A DNA stretch of 64,000 nucleotides from NCBI GenBank assembly GCA_003586115.2, contig QVOM02000103.1, positions 2,604,001 through 2,668,000 on the forward strand, given 5' to 3'. Below are positions 36,758 through 48,902 of this stretch, piece after piece; the first letter of the stretch is position 1; the number at the start of each line of letters is the position of its first letter. Under the pieces are notes generated by a model. It saw only the letters and a program-made list of their open reading frames with translations, made no database searches and was not told the origin of the DNA. The position numbers and the translations under genes were made by a program. This stretch comes from Salvator merianae. Taxonomy: Eukaryota; Chordata; Lepidosauria; Squamata; Teiidae.

Positions 36758-39700
36758 AAAAAAAACCTCTTTATTTAACTTCCTTTTATAATAAGAATGG
36801 GATCCATTCCCATATTGTACTGGACAGAATACACTTGGAATACATGAAACACAAAGTCATTGCCACCAGTTTTATAGCTGTGCTCGAGGACAAAATGAAA
36901 TCTAGTTCTTATGCTGAAGAAATTTTCAGGCATTACTTAAATAAACAGCATGGGGGACCTTAGCTGGATGGGGGGAAGGATACAGGGAGAGGGACATTGA
37001 TTGTAACCTGAGCTTCTGGATCATGTGACTTCCTAGAAATGTATTAATGCCCCTGCGCTGCAGGAAAGTGGGCAAGCATTCTACTTTTGCTGCACAGAAT
37101 TAATCAGAAACCTGCTTAATATAGAGGAAAGGAGGCTAACAGTGAGAGTAAAAGCACAGGTGGTATAAAATAATGTGATTCCTTTTACTGTTCTAAATCG
37201 AACCATTTTGCAAAATGCAGAAGTGCATAAAAGGACAGTGCCACCTGATGGACAATAGAAGAAATAAATGTGTAAGGTTCTGCAGTACAGTTTAATGGTG
37301 TTAATCTTCATATTCTGTGAATTAAGTAATGAAGAAGCTGCCCCTATGCTCCATCATTTCCCTAAATGATGGCTGCAAGAAAATTGCAATGTGGGCTTGA
37401 AGATCAGAGGTGACACTGATACAAATTATGTGTTCTTTTAATCCACAAATATGTAAAATATATGACTTTTTTGGTACTTTTGCAAGATTTCAGTTTTTCT
37501 TTATAAATGGTATGGTAGACTGCTGGTGGGAGGGAGAAATGCTTTATTTATTTATTTAAAATGGTTATTTGGAAGACAGCTGCATCAGGAGGGGTTGGCA
37601 AATGGGAACAGAAAGCCTGGGGAAATATTTTGGAATTGCAGACAATAAAAACACAGGAAGCATAAACAAATTTGCTTGCACTCCTAAACTACTCTTCCTG
37701 CTCTATAATTCCTTTGGCATTCTTATGACATCATTTAACCCTGTATTTTTTGTTGCTTATATAGCTTATACGTTCATTTTCATTACTCAATCTCAATAAC
37801 GAATTGTGTTCAATGGACCATCACTGATATAATACTACATATTGAATGTTTATATTAGCTCAAATAAGAATGATTGGGCTGTAGTTATCAAGGTGCTAGG
37901 TTTATAAGGGAGGGCTATGCTTAAATCCTGTTTTAGTTGTGAAAAACTATCTCTCCCTCCAAGAATTGTTGCAGGGAGGCAACTGCAATGCCTTGACAAG
38001 GAGTGGGCTAAACTATAATAAGCACTTGGTTTTTCATCTTCTAAATAGGGAGCTATTTCATGTATCACACTGATAAAGTAGGAAATTCCAGTGAAGACCT
38101 TGTATGTGTGAACCCTAAAGAATATTCACAGGATTTTCAAATAGAACTGTGCAGTTTCCCCCCCCCCCTTTCTTTCCCTACATTTCTTCCTTCTTTTTAT
38201 TAACTTTACTTATGTTGCAAAATACTTTTAAGAAGCATGTAGGGGGAGAACTCTAATAAAGCTATTTATGATTATCAGGTTTGAGTTAATGCTATTTATT
38301 TGTCAGCTTGTTTGTTTATTTAAAGGAAGCCTTTTATTAGGAATTCTGTGTTTCTGCAGGCATTTATTTGAAGGGGAGGGTACTCTTAAAAATCTTCTTG
38401 AAAATTCTTGATGTTAATTTAAGCTAGAAAGTTGGTTATCACAAAAAATTAAATAAATCCCAGAAAACTCCTTGCTCTTATTGTTCCATATAATATTACA
38501 TCAAAATATGGGTACCAGAAAATATTTTCACGACTGATTTTGAACCACCTTTAAGGTTGTCGGTGACTAGTTTACACTAAAGTTGCTAATTTGGCAGAAG
38601 AGACAGTGAAGTGTGTGGTATAAATTAGAAATAAAAAAGGCAAGCTGAAATATCCTCCCCCTTCCAACTAAGATGTTGCAATATAAATGAGGTTCTCCTC
38701 AAGATTTGAGTAGAACTTTTAAGACAAAATAAAGAGACAATTTTAAGTGGCTGCATGCAGCCACATCTGTGGTGGGACTCTTTATTCCTGCCACTGTGTT
38801 CCAGGTGCGCTGCTTTGATCTGCAGCTTCAAAGTTTTTTTCCAGTGCAGTTTAGCATTAGGCCATAAATGGGCCCAGGAGCTGGCCATTTTTGGTCTGGC
38901 ACTAAATCATGCTATGTCTAAACTGTGCCTGGAAAGCCATATCCAGTAGCTCTCACCTACCTCATCTTTAAAATCAGTGATGACAGGAGTGACTGAGGTT
39001 GAAATCTGCACGTGAAGTGCTTTTTAATGCTCTGCCCGAAGGGTGTATCTGAGGATGGATTTCATGCCTTGGACTGCCTGCAGAACCAATACGGGTGGAC
39101 TTGGTTACTTGCTGGACCCCAAGAGTTCTCTAAGACCACCCATTTTTCATGGTATGGATGCAGCCCTACTTAAGATTACTTTCTAAGGGTTCCTCCAGAT
39201 GGCAGGAGGCAAATGTGGGATCTTCCTTAGATCTCAGAATTACCTCTCACTTCCCCTGCCAGATGTCAGTAGACAGTTCCAAAGCCTTATCTCCATCTTC
39301 TGGCTCCTTGAGTTCCAGTTCCAAATACCCAGATGCTAGCAAAGCACCCACCCACTTTGCTTTGTATTTTTTCCCATACTCTACTAGTGTCCTGGTTTTT
39401 GAACAGGAACAATAACACAGAGAACCAGCAGATGGAATAAGCAATTGATATTACGGGAAAGTCGGCATCGTTGCAGGATTTCCCATAATACCGATATATC
39501 AGATTTTCAATCAACTAACCGAGGCCTATATTGGGAAAGCATTCTAAGAAGCAGCAAATGATTAAACATTTATTTACAGCTTGATACTTGTTTTGAGTGG
39601 ACAAATAATCTATGGGAAATTGTTTCAAGAATTGCTGCTGCTTGTCTGTCAATTCTACTCCATTGCTGGATAATAATTGTATTCATTTAGCATTTAGAAT

Positions 39701-40623
39701 CCTCAGATTTGCAAATGACAATGAGAATGAATATTTCATAACAAACAGGCATGATCCATTATGGTAGTGTGACTCTAACTAGTAGCACAGCATGACTGAT
39801 CTTGCATTTAGAATTTCTAGAATGGAGTGTAGCGCACAGCTAATTAAAACTACAGCTTTTAATCTTGAAAAGGAAAAGAAACTTGAGAATCAGGTGGAAG
39901 TAAAACTCCTGTTTTTCCTGTTGTGAGAAAGGTGCTTTCGGTTTGTTGTGTGATCATTCTGTTGTTGTCATAAAACAGAATCACATGTAAAAAAACTCAA
40001 AAGGTAAGCAATGTTCTGCGTGTACAAAGGTCTGTACATTGGACAGCATTTTATGCACTCCCTAGAAAATTCATAGCTTAGTTGAGGTCTGTAACCAATA
40101 TATGGTAGTGTTCTTACAAAAGTGTATTTTGAGTGATCACACAAAACTACCTTGCGTTTGAAAATGCAAACAGAAATTTGAGCTGATCGGGGGTGAGTAT
40201 AGAACAGCCCCAGCTTTCAAGAGCTGCTTTCATGAAACACAAGACACAGAGAGGATCTCAAAAAAGGTGCTTCCTTTTTTCTGACTTGAGCAATTTGACC
40301 CAACATTCCATTTCTCTCTCTGCATGTGTGATTTTTCTTGACAATCCTCTTCCCAGCAATTTAATGTTAAATCTTGGATCCTTTTGTATGTGAGGTGGCA
40401 GAGGGCTTAGCAGCATCAATGACACTGATTCATAGAGGATTAAACTGTAATGATGATAGCTAGACATGCCATAAACAAAAACAAAGTGTTCCTTTGAGTG
40501 GACAACCTGACGAGCCTGTTGTTACTTCCATGGCCTGCATGTGAGCTTTGAGGCTGGAATTCAACTTATCCTTACTTGAGAAACAATGTGTGATATTAAT
40601 AGAAGCTGCAGCATTTAAGCTGT

Positions 40624-40760
40624 GCCTTGCCAGCCTTGTCTATTTTTCAGGCTAAGTAGGGGCCTGGCTAGTACTTGATGGGATATATATATATATATAT
40701 ATATATCCATAGAAAGCCATGCCAAACTGCTCCTGTATTTACCTGTGCAGCCAGCAGGAG
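40624..40760 (+). mobile_element. 5S-rRNA-derived SINE remnant
   Basis: GCCAGCCTTGTCTATTTTTC then AGGCTAAGTAGGGGCCTGGC and TAGTACTTGATGGGAT parallel the 3' half of 5S rRNA (CTAAGCAGGGTCGGGCCTGG, TAGTACTTGGATGGGA), including the internal control region. An AT microsatellite (40683-40708) interrupts the copy. Reptile genomes are known to contain 5S-derived SINEs. The downstream boundary is uncertain and may extend toward 40920. Confidence 0.55.
40683..40708. repeat. (AT)n microsatellite
   Basis: About 13 AT dinucleotides inserted into the 5S-like SINE remnant. Confidence 0.9.
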
Positions 40761-41404
40761 CCAGGCTTAGCTTAATGGCACCTTTACCTGTTACTGCTTT
40801 TCAGTACCATGAAGTTAGGGCCAGCTCTTAGTAGGTATATGGACAGTCCGATGAAGTTCATATGTCTGGCAGATGCAGAAATGGTTTGCCATTAGCTGGA
40901 AAGTGAACTTGCAATTCTTTGTTTTCCAGCGTAGTAGAATCTGCTGTCAATACACCTGGCCTTAGATTTCACTGTTTGGAAAGAGAATATTATATTAGAC
41001 TGGCAGTTCTGTCAGCAAGGGAGGCAATTTATGTATTCCTTTGCACACTGTGCTTATTAGTTAAGCGCTGCAAATGGCATAGTATCACTTTAACTCCCCA
41101 TCAGAGTTTGGCATTTCACAGTCACAAAGGACTCTAAGGTCAGGACTCTATTTTTACTCTCTTCCCCACTTTGGTAATCAATAACATTTGGATTGTTTTA
41201 GGGATAAAAGGGGTTTGTTGTGGGGGGGGGCAAAGAGCAAGAAATATTTTTGCAAACAGCAACAGTAAATAAATAAGTAAATAAGACGATTTGTTTGAGT
41301 TATGCAGCGAGGTATTCTGGAGGTGTGGCACAGAAGGCGGGATCCTAGCATTTTCACTCCGACCCGAATGCGCGATGCTCAGGCTTGGAACTGGAAATAT
41401 GTTT

Positions 41405-41433
41405 GCGTGTGTGTGCACGCGCGCGCGCGTGTT
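41405..41433. repeat. (GT/GC)n alternating purine-pyrimidine tract, Z-DNA-prone
   Basis: GCGTGTGTGTGCACGCGCGC continuing to GTGT. It alternates strictly between purine and pyrimidine for about 29 bp and ends about 35 bp upstream of the CRE in the PPARGC1A promoter. GC-alternating tracts of this kind are the best-known Z-DNA formers. Confidence 0.85.
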
Positions 41434-41467
41434 TGGCTTGACTTCAGCCTAGGTCTGCCTCTGAGCG

Positions 41468-41475
41468 TGACGTCA
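41468..41475 (+). promoter_or_regulatory. PPARGC1A: Consensus CRE in the PPARGC1A promoter
   Basis: TGACGTCA, 225-232 bp upstream of the start codon. This agrees with the conserved CRE roughly 130 bp upstream of the mammalian transcription start, through which CREB (fasting liver) and ATF2 (muscle, brown fat) activate the gene. Placement and perfect match make function likely. Confidence 0.8.
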
Positions 41476-41532
41476 CTTGGCTTCGGCACACAGCGGCACA
41501 AGAGAAGGCGGCTGGGTGAGTGACAGGCCAGC

Positions 41533-41546
41533 CTACTTTTTAATAG
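41533..41546 (+). promoter_or_regulatory. PPARGC1A: Conserved AT-rich core element (MEF2-like or TATA-like)
   Basis: CTACTTTTTAATAG sits 154-167 bp before the ATG. Its reverse strand is close to a MEF2 site but lacks one consensus TA, and it could also act as a weak TATA element. From memory the same string occurs in mammalian PPARGC1A promoters, which argues for constraint. Confidence 0.45.
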
Positions 41547-41570
41547 CTTTGTCATGTGACTGGAACAGTA

Positions 41571-41699
41571 GTAAGACAGGTGCCTTCGGTTCACTCTCAG
41601 TTAGGGGTTGGTTGGCTGGCTGGCTGCGTGCGGGGATATTGGCTCTCTCGGGCTGTGGATTGTAGTTGCAAAGCTTTGCTGCCGTCATTCAGGAGCTGG
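41571..41699 (+). other. PPARGC1A: PPARGC1A 5' untranslated leader (start approximate)
   Basis: The sequence GTAAGACAGGTGCC through CGTCATTCAGGAGCTGG directly precedes the ATG and resembles the mammalian leader. The 5' boundary is an estimate. There is no ATG in the coding frame. The frame stays open from just after a TAG at 41544-41546 to the start codon and includes near-cognate CTG and GTG codons. The Kozak context of the ATG is only fair (T at -3, G at +4). Confidence 0.6.
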
Positions 41700-41747
41700 A
41701 TGGCGTGGGACATGTGCAATCAGGACTCTGTATGGAGTGACATCGAG
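41700..41747 (+). CDS. PPARGC1A: PPARGC1A (PGC-1alpha) coding exon 1
   Basis: Sixteen codons give MAWDMCNQDSVWSDIE, the canonical N-terminus of PGC-1alpha, a transcriptional coactivator in the nucleus that drives mitochondrial biogenesis, thermogenesis and gluconeogenesis by docking on nuclear receptors, NRFs and other factors. The exon ends GAG with a good donor GTGAGC, in phase 0, and joins to exon 2 at 49489 (CAALVGEDQ). Compared with the human protein as I recall it (QDSESVWSDIE), two residues are absent after QDS. I believe the shorter form is usual in non-mammals, so this is not a defect. The ATG was chosen by homology and by its agreement with the promoter layout. Confidence 0.95.
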
Positions 41748-44700
41748 GTGAGCTTGTCGGAAACGGTCTCTCTTTTTGTGCAGATTCACCCAGCTGGAGG
41801 GCTTGCGTGCTCTTGTAGGCTGTTCTTTGCTTTTTTATATATATACCTACATATATACATCTATGTATCCCTGTATTGCTTGCGTTGCTTTTGGTTTTTT
41901 TTATTTTCAACATCGGAAAGTAGCTGGAAGAGCCCTTCTGAAATGGAAGCAAACCTTCATCTTATCTTTAATCCTGTAAGTTTTCTCCCCTTTTCTTTTC
42001 TGAGATTACCCTCTGGTTCCTTAAGCAAATCTAAAAACCTGCCTCCTGTCACTGGGATCTCCTGCGGGTGGAAACTATTTTTATGTGCCTTTGGCTCCCT
42101 TTCCAGTCATATGCAATATTTATGCTCCAAGATATTGATATGAATCGGTGTCTGAAGTCTTTCCAGGGGTATATCGGGGCATGGTTAAAGAAAGGCTGTG
42201 TGCATAGGCAAGATAAGATTTTACTGCTCGCCTTTTAAAAACTTGTTTGAAAAAAAAAAAAAGTACTTGAGGTTTTATATCGGTATAGGATTATTGGCTT
42301 CAGAGGGGTGGGGGGAAATACCCGTGCATGGAAAGGAAGCGGTTTCATGCTGGTGGTGGTGATGCTTCTTTTTATACTGGGATATTTAGAAAGCGATGCT
42401 CTGGTGCTTTTGGCGTGACCGGGTTCAGGAGTCCTTTTCCTCAGATAGTGCTGTCTGTGCGGCTGAGACGACAGGATAGAGAAGGAGAATAGAGTTTATG
42501 CAGGATCTTCTGCTCCTGCTGCTGCCACCGCTGCTTGAGTAAAAATAGATGGCAATACATCAAATCTGCAGCTTCTGCTGGCTACAGTTCATAAAGGGGA
42601 GGGGGATGGAGGCCGGGGTGGGAATGAAAATAAGCAGACCCTTAGGAATCTCTGGAGTGTGAGAGTGGAGGCTCGAGGATGTCTTGATGTTTGCCATCAG
42701 TTTTTTTTAAAAAATAGTTTTAAGTTTAAAAATGGGGTGCTATTAGGAAGTTCCTGCAACTTGGTGAAACCCCCCCCCTCCATTTATCCCCATATAGTGC
42801 TTTAGATGATAGCTTTTGCATGACAGTCCTATGTCCCTTTATTTAAGAGAAAATCCTACTGAGTCTATTGGAATTCTTTTCAACTAAGTGTGTGTAGAAC
42901 TGTACTCTGAAATTCTCCATTTGCAGAGAAACCTGCTTGCGAGCAATGCACTACTTTCCTGAAAATGCACAACTATTTTAGTGCATGGGATCATCTAACA
43001 TTTTTGGCATAGAAATTTCATTGTCACATAACAGGAGGCAAAGATAGGAGCTTTCTTACTTTAAAAAAAGTTTAAAATATTTGCATCTTATCTGCTGATT
43101 TTGGTGTGCACACTGTAACTGCTCTTCTCTTGTTTTGAGTTCTTAGTAAAGTGGAATAGATATGGATAATTCATATGTCCTGTAGCTATTATGAGTCAAA
43201 GCAGTGAGTGAGTGACTTACTGGCTGCAGAAATCCCATTTTATTTCCAAGTACCAGGGAAGATCCAGTGGATTGTTGTCTTGGTTTTCCTCGCATGGGTT
43301 TCAGCTGCTGTGGCTTCATTTTTTCCATCATGCATTATTCCTTATGCTGCTAGGAGCTTATTTGAGGAACTAGTGTCTGTGGAAATGGTGATGATCTATT
43401 TTAATCACCAGTGTTCCTGCTGGAATTTCAGGCTAGTAACAAGAAAATGCAATTTATGTTAAGGAGACATTCGGTGGGGGGGAGGTGTCTTTGTTTTCAA
43501 CTTGTTTGAGGGCAGGAAGGAGATCTCTAAGTTATAAGGAAGCTCGGGTAGCTTTTTCGTGCAGTTGCAAGTGGCATGTGTTTTGACCCCATGGCTGGTG
43601 TCCGGCTGCATACTGCTGCTGTTGCTCTGGGGAATCACCTTTTCAGAAGAGTGAAGTACTGTTCTGTTAGCATCAGTAGTTTATGGGCACCTTTTGTTTT
43701 TGAAATCCTTCAGATTCATAAGATACTTTATAACACATGTTCATCACAAGAAGGCTGTGTGATTCTTAATAAAGACCTCCATATTACTAGAGCTGTTCAG
43801 TGTCCCATAATGTTTTTCTGTTTAATGAAGGTAAAGTACAACATGCTGCAAAGAGTCTTGAAGACCGCCACGTAGTGTACATTTGCTTTAGGTATATTAT
43901 CTATGTTCAGGATCCCCCCTCCTTCCCTTTTCTGACTCTTCTAAGCAGCCTTATTAAATACAGATTATTGTTTTCATTAATATAGTTTTAAATGGCACAC
44001 ATCCAGCTCCCTCTCATTTTCATTTAAAAATTACTTTCAAAAGCATGTGAGCCTCCAAAAAAGGTTAATATAGAATGATGCTTAATTATGATGATTCATT
44101 ATCATTGATGCAGTTAAGCTAATTTATTGTTTGCTCTTTAACTAAGCATTTGGAAGAGTGGGTGGAAATGATCTAGGAGCAAAAGAAAGACACAATAATT
44201 AGGCTTTGTGTTTAGTGACTGCTTTATCCTCTTGAAGTTTAATACAAAATTAAGGGTATAGTTCTGTAATAACTGCCATAAGCTGTCGGCTGCATAAAAA
44301 GTGACATCTCTTGGAAGGTGCACCTGTTAGAGATGTATAGGCAAATGCCAAATATCTGTGAGTCAGATGAGGACAGTTTTAGGACTTGGAGTGTTAAACC
44401 TGGCATCGTTCAAAGGCCAAATATAAATTAATAACAGGAACACTTGCTACTAATATGTCTCAGATTAGAAATGTAGGGCCATATCCAGAAGCACTGATTT
44501 TATTATCATGTCAACATTGGCAAGAGTGGGCATGCTTCAGCTATCTTGTTTGTTTGTTTTTTAAGTGACCCAGCATTCATTAGACAGAAATCAAAACAGT
44601 ACAGAGCAGATTTTTTTTGTGTGTGTTATTTCTAGCCCTCATCACATCACAGAATTGTTTCTTATATTCCTTCAAAATGGCCACTGCAGGCCTTTTCTCT

Positions 44701-46609
44701 CTTTCTTTTTTAAAAAAAATGTACTTCTGAGAGAGCCCACCTAGCTTAACTAGGCAATGCACAAGGAGACAGGGAGAGTCTATTTTTACAAATGAAAAGT
44801 AGTAAAGCGATCAGTAGGATACTTTGGAAAGCTGTGGCATCAGTTTTAAGCCACTGACCTCACAATGCAAACCGGGAGAACAATACTGAGAATCTACCTT
44901 TTCAGGCAAAGACCCAGATTATCCTCTAATGAGATCACAGATTTCATTTGGGTATCAAAAGGTCATTTCTTCATTGGAAGGTATCCCCCGGATTGGAAAT
45001 GTGAGGGGTGAAGAAGCTTAAAAAAGATGATGATGATGTTGCCTTCATTAAACCCTTTGCTTTGCAATTTTCTTTGTGTTCTCTTTCTGCCTTTCTTCTA
45101 AGCCCTAGATATCCCATGTATACATATATGCTCCAGTTAGGCCTTGGATTGTTACAGATCTTTACTCATCAAAGAAAAGGAATAAAAGCATTAGAACGTC
45201 AAAGACTCACCTTTCAACCCTTAAGTTTCCCCTTCTCTGCACCTATTGTCTGATTGCCTGCATTGTCCTGCTTGACCAGGGAAAGTGGGATGGTAAATTG
45301 CAGTCTTCACCAGCTGCTCTCAGTCTATTGACCCTGTTTCGCTAAAGCGTGCCTTGTGATTAGGTTGTCACACTCACGGAATATGCAGCGCTAGACGCAT
45401 TCGTGCAGGGATTGCCTGTCAAAGGTTTCTAGGAAGTTTATTTTTCTGAAGTCCAACTTTAGCAATGAGTCTACTTACGTTTCTAACATGACATGACAGA
45501 TGCTAAGGAATTTTCGGGTTTGCAGGAGGTGGGGTGCATGGGAGAGGGTTGCTGATACTCTTGCCTTAATTGACTCAGTTAGGGTAATGGGGCCAAAGAT
45601 AAGATAGCTAAGAGGTCATGGCGTCTGAAATCTAGGCATTTCCCCACCCCTTTGTCCTATCTGCAACATTATTGGATATAAACAGAAAAAGCTAAGAAAT
45701 AAGAGCGAAAGGAAACTTTGTTTTAGATTGGTCCCTATTATTTGTGTCAGTTTGAACTGTAAAATTGTTAATTCATCATGTTAAAATTGATATTGTTGCC
45801 AATGCCAGAAAGCTCTGGACAGGGGAGAAGTGAAAGTGTGTGCACGTAGGAGGGTAAAAATGCAAAAAGCTGAAGGTGGTGTTAAATAACCATTCAGTCT
45901 TTTTTTTTTTTCATTTGAATGAATGAATTTATTTGTGTAGTCAATGACCAGAATCAAGATTTTTCCATTTATGTGCTATGGCACGATACGATTGGAAACT
46001 TTGGAGTCCCAGCTATTTCAGTTGGAAATGACATCCTTGGTTTTATTTCGTTTGACCCTGCAGGACTTCAGAATCCCTGACTTCTACTGGATTCTGCTTA
46101 ATTCTTGTGATCCTGTTGGTAAAAAAGTTTCAGAAGTCTGTAGTTCACTTCTTAGCTCCATTCTTGGTCTTGACCATTGTACAGTGACGACCAGCTTATA
46201 ATCTAAATTTAACAATGCTGGAAAATCTGAGGAAATGCACATTGACATTAAGGGGTTTCTTTTTCCCGTTTTGAGTGGTGGCTATGCAGAGACTGTTGGT
46301 TGTTGCAATCCATGCTATGTATCTTCCAGTATAAAAAACTGTCACTGCCTAAAAAATATTAGCAGAGTCTGCTGTAGATCTGACTGTATTATGATCACAA
46401 GGTTTGTTCTGCAGCAGTCAACTGTAACATATTGCAGTGCAGGAAGACTTGCCAAAATCAAATGTCAACCCTCCTAAAATCCGAATTAAAATGGTAAGAT
46501 AAAAAAATAAAATAAAACAAAACATTACATTATAAATTATTCATCTCAAACAGCATCCAACAGTTTAGCTCATGTTCTTGGATCTCGAATGAGTTTCATG
46601 ATGCATGCA

Positions 46610-47257
46610 CAGTCATCCCTCATATAACATGGTTTTATATGGCATGGTTTTGTTCTTACACATTCAGTAAAATGCAGCAGCCCCCTTTTTAAAGTGATTT
46701 GGTCATTTGCAGTTGCAAAATTTGACCTCTGTGGTGCTTTTAGCTTCCATTAGGTAGTCTGGGGATGCATCCTCATGGCCATTTTGTACAGTCCTCTGGA
46801 CATCTGGGACAGAGAGTGAACGAACTCTTTCATACCCATTCAGTCCTGAAGATTTACAGAACAGACTAGGGTGGCCTAGTGGTAAGTCCAATTATCCTGT
46901 TCGCAGGCTGCCTTCTTCATTGGATTGGATTTTTAACATATGCAGACAGAAAGTGAATCTGTAGCCAGGTATGCAAGTACAGTTGCTGGGGGGGGGGGGA
47001 TTTCTGGTTGCACTTCTGGTCCTCAGAGATCCTAGATGTCTTTTGGGGCTGGTGCAGGTGGTATTCTGTGGCAGCAGTGTTTCCATGAGCTCTAGAGTAG
47101 CATGTGGTGCAAATCCTGTTCCCGGGCATTGACCTACATTGGTAGTTTTGGCCTCTGCTGTTTTCTGAAGTTTGAAATTACTCATATTATACTCCTTTGC
47201 ATTATACAGTGGTTTGTGGGAACCAAATCTTAGAGAATAATATTCAAGGGATGACTC
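46610..47257. mobile_element. Possible TIR element (CAGTCATCCCT ends) in intron 1
   Basis: The left end CAGTCATCCCTCATATAAC is loosely mirrored by the right end TATTCAAGGGATGACTC. The CAGT..TCCCT start is reminiscent of pogo/Tigger-type termini. The body is non-coding. Pairing is short and no TA duplication is evident, so this is tentative. Confidence 0.3.
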
Positions 47258-48838
47258 ATATAACTCCTTGTAACTTCCAACTGGCAGCTGTTCTTCATGT
47301 TTTTAACAGAAGTCTTTCCTAGCTGTTTGGACTGAAGATGCAAGAAATTAGTTTTGGAACTTCTACATGCAGCATGTATATTTGCAAAAGAGGTAGAGGC
47401 TAGTAAAACTTCTACATGTCATGGCTTGGAGCTGAGAAAGGCACTGCTAGCATTCCCCACGCTTCTCATAGGATACTTACAAGCTTTACATAGTTTGTAC
47501 TATGTTACCTTTTCCTCTTTCCAACATCGATGTGGTTCTTTGTTCGTTGATGGAAGATGCACAACACAAGGAAGCTTAGTAAGGAAGTGCTGGCCAATAG
47601 CATTGCAGGGTTAACTGATTTGCTGCCACCCTGTTGGATGAATATGAGTATGGGCCCATTGACAGGCCTAGCCATCTGCTCCTGCAGTAACAAACTATTG
47701 TGTTGACTTAAAATCAGTGAGAGATGGCCTGCTCTTAGCAGGGAAGGTCAGCTTTCTCTCTTTGGGTTGGTTTTTGCTTGGCCCTTACCAACACTGCTAG
47801 CAGATTTGGCTGTATTTGTTGATGTGTATGTGTGTGTGGCTGTAAAGTTGCTTGACACCACCACAGAACTACCCAATCTGATGACTTCTTAGAAGGCTGA
47901 AGGAGGGGAAACATCAGCTTCTCTAAAAGAATTGGCATTTCCCTTCCTTGTCTGGAGTGTCCCTCATTTTCCACAGGGCACCACTTGCTCTAATGCACTT
48001 ATTGTCACTCTCATAGCTTTTAGACATGGAGTAATAGTAATTCTAGGCATGCTAAAGAAGCCAAGTACAATGTGAGTATCTTGCAGACTATAACATAATT
48101 AATTTCCAAATGCCTGGGAGATGGTGTTTTACCTGGCACCAATTAGACTGTGGGGTTGGTATTAGGCAAGCTTCCACATTCTTGAACTAGCCATTGCTTT
48201 GGCAAGGGAGTCCACTTTAGGAATTAGAGTTTTCATGATTTTTTTTAAATTTTTTTTTTAAAAAAGAAGCATAGTGACACTAGTGGACAATATATAAGAT
48301 GTATACGGTATATCTGATAACCAGCTATTAAGTACATGTTGAGAATGAAAAATAGTGTGTATTATTGAAGAAGAGGGTTATCTGCAATGGTGGCAGTTAA
48401 AAAAAAAGGTCTGAAAGACAGGAAGTGGCGGCAACCATGTTTGTGTGTTCAAAGATTATAAAGGCTGTACTGTTTTCCTGTGCAGTATTCCAAGACCAGA
48501 GTCTGCATTTTTGATTTCAGTGCTGTAGTCCAACTCTTTGTTTGCTAAAGATGAGCAGCAGTGACCTACTGTGTAAGAATGTTGTGAACTTGTATTTTAT
48601 CCTTGGGGGAGCCATGCAGGACCAATTTGTGGTGTTTGGAGGAGCCAATTTTCTGTTGGCTAGTGTCTTGTTGTTCAGAGACTGTAGCCTTAAAGTAAAA
48701 GGAAAGGATAGATTGGAAACTCCATAAATGGAATCTGACATTTATAAACATTTGGTCACTTTTTGGCAGGTGGTCAGCTTTTCTGTGCCATGAAAAATAC
48801 TTCAAATTTGAGGCTATTGTAAAATCAGCTGTAGTAGC

Positions 48839-48902
48839 TTACTAAGAGGTTTGGGTTGTTTGGCAGATGAACACAAAGTGAACGTTGTGTGTTAAGATGA
48901 AG
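48839..48902 (+). repeat. Left arm of a 64-nt inverted repeat flanking exon 2
   Basis: TTACTAAGAGGTTTGGGTTG to GTTAAGATGAAG. The reverse complement of 52834-52897 matches it at 62 of 64 positions. It contains a near-palindromic core (ACACAAAGTGAACGTTGTGT). It lies in intron 1, 587 bp before exon 2. Similarity stops sharply at both ends. Origin is unknown: possibly two copies of a very short element in opposite orientation, or one duplicated and inverted segment. Confidence 0.9.

Larger units (their letters stand above)
30531..40620. other. Intergenic DNA upstream of PPARGC1A
   Basis: About 10 kb with no supported gene. A Harbinger-like terminus (TTAGGATCTTTCTGTGTGG) occurs at 30654, but no partner end was found. 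A TAGAGATATGCAGAAT sequence at 33236 resembles a hAT-type terminus, again without a partner. An 18-bp perfect palindrome, GTGGCTGCATGCAGCCAC, lies at 38747-38764. Simple repeats are listed separately. All ORFs are short and unsupported. Confidence 0.45.
41435..41590 (+). promoter_or_regulatory. PPARGC1A: PPARGC1A proximal promoter
   Basis: The block between the Z-prone tract and the leader resembles the mammalian PGC-1alpha proximal promoter as I recall it. In order it holds a CRE (41468-41475), the AT-rich element CTACTTTTTAATAGC (41533-41547), the E-box-like GTCATGTGAC (41551-41560), and AGTAAGACAGGTGCCTTC at the expected start of the leader. In mammals this promoter responds to CREB/ATF2 and MEF2 signalling. 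The transcription start here is not shown directly; it is probably near 41570-41600 by position relative to the CRE and start codon. Confidence 0.75.

Noticed and set aside
41556..42143. A 195-codon ORF running through exon 1 into intron 1
   Set aside because: It begins at GTG, not ATG, and reads past the clear GTGAGC splice donor at 41748. Only the 16 codons from 41700 match PGC-1alpha.
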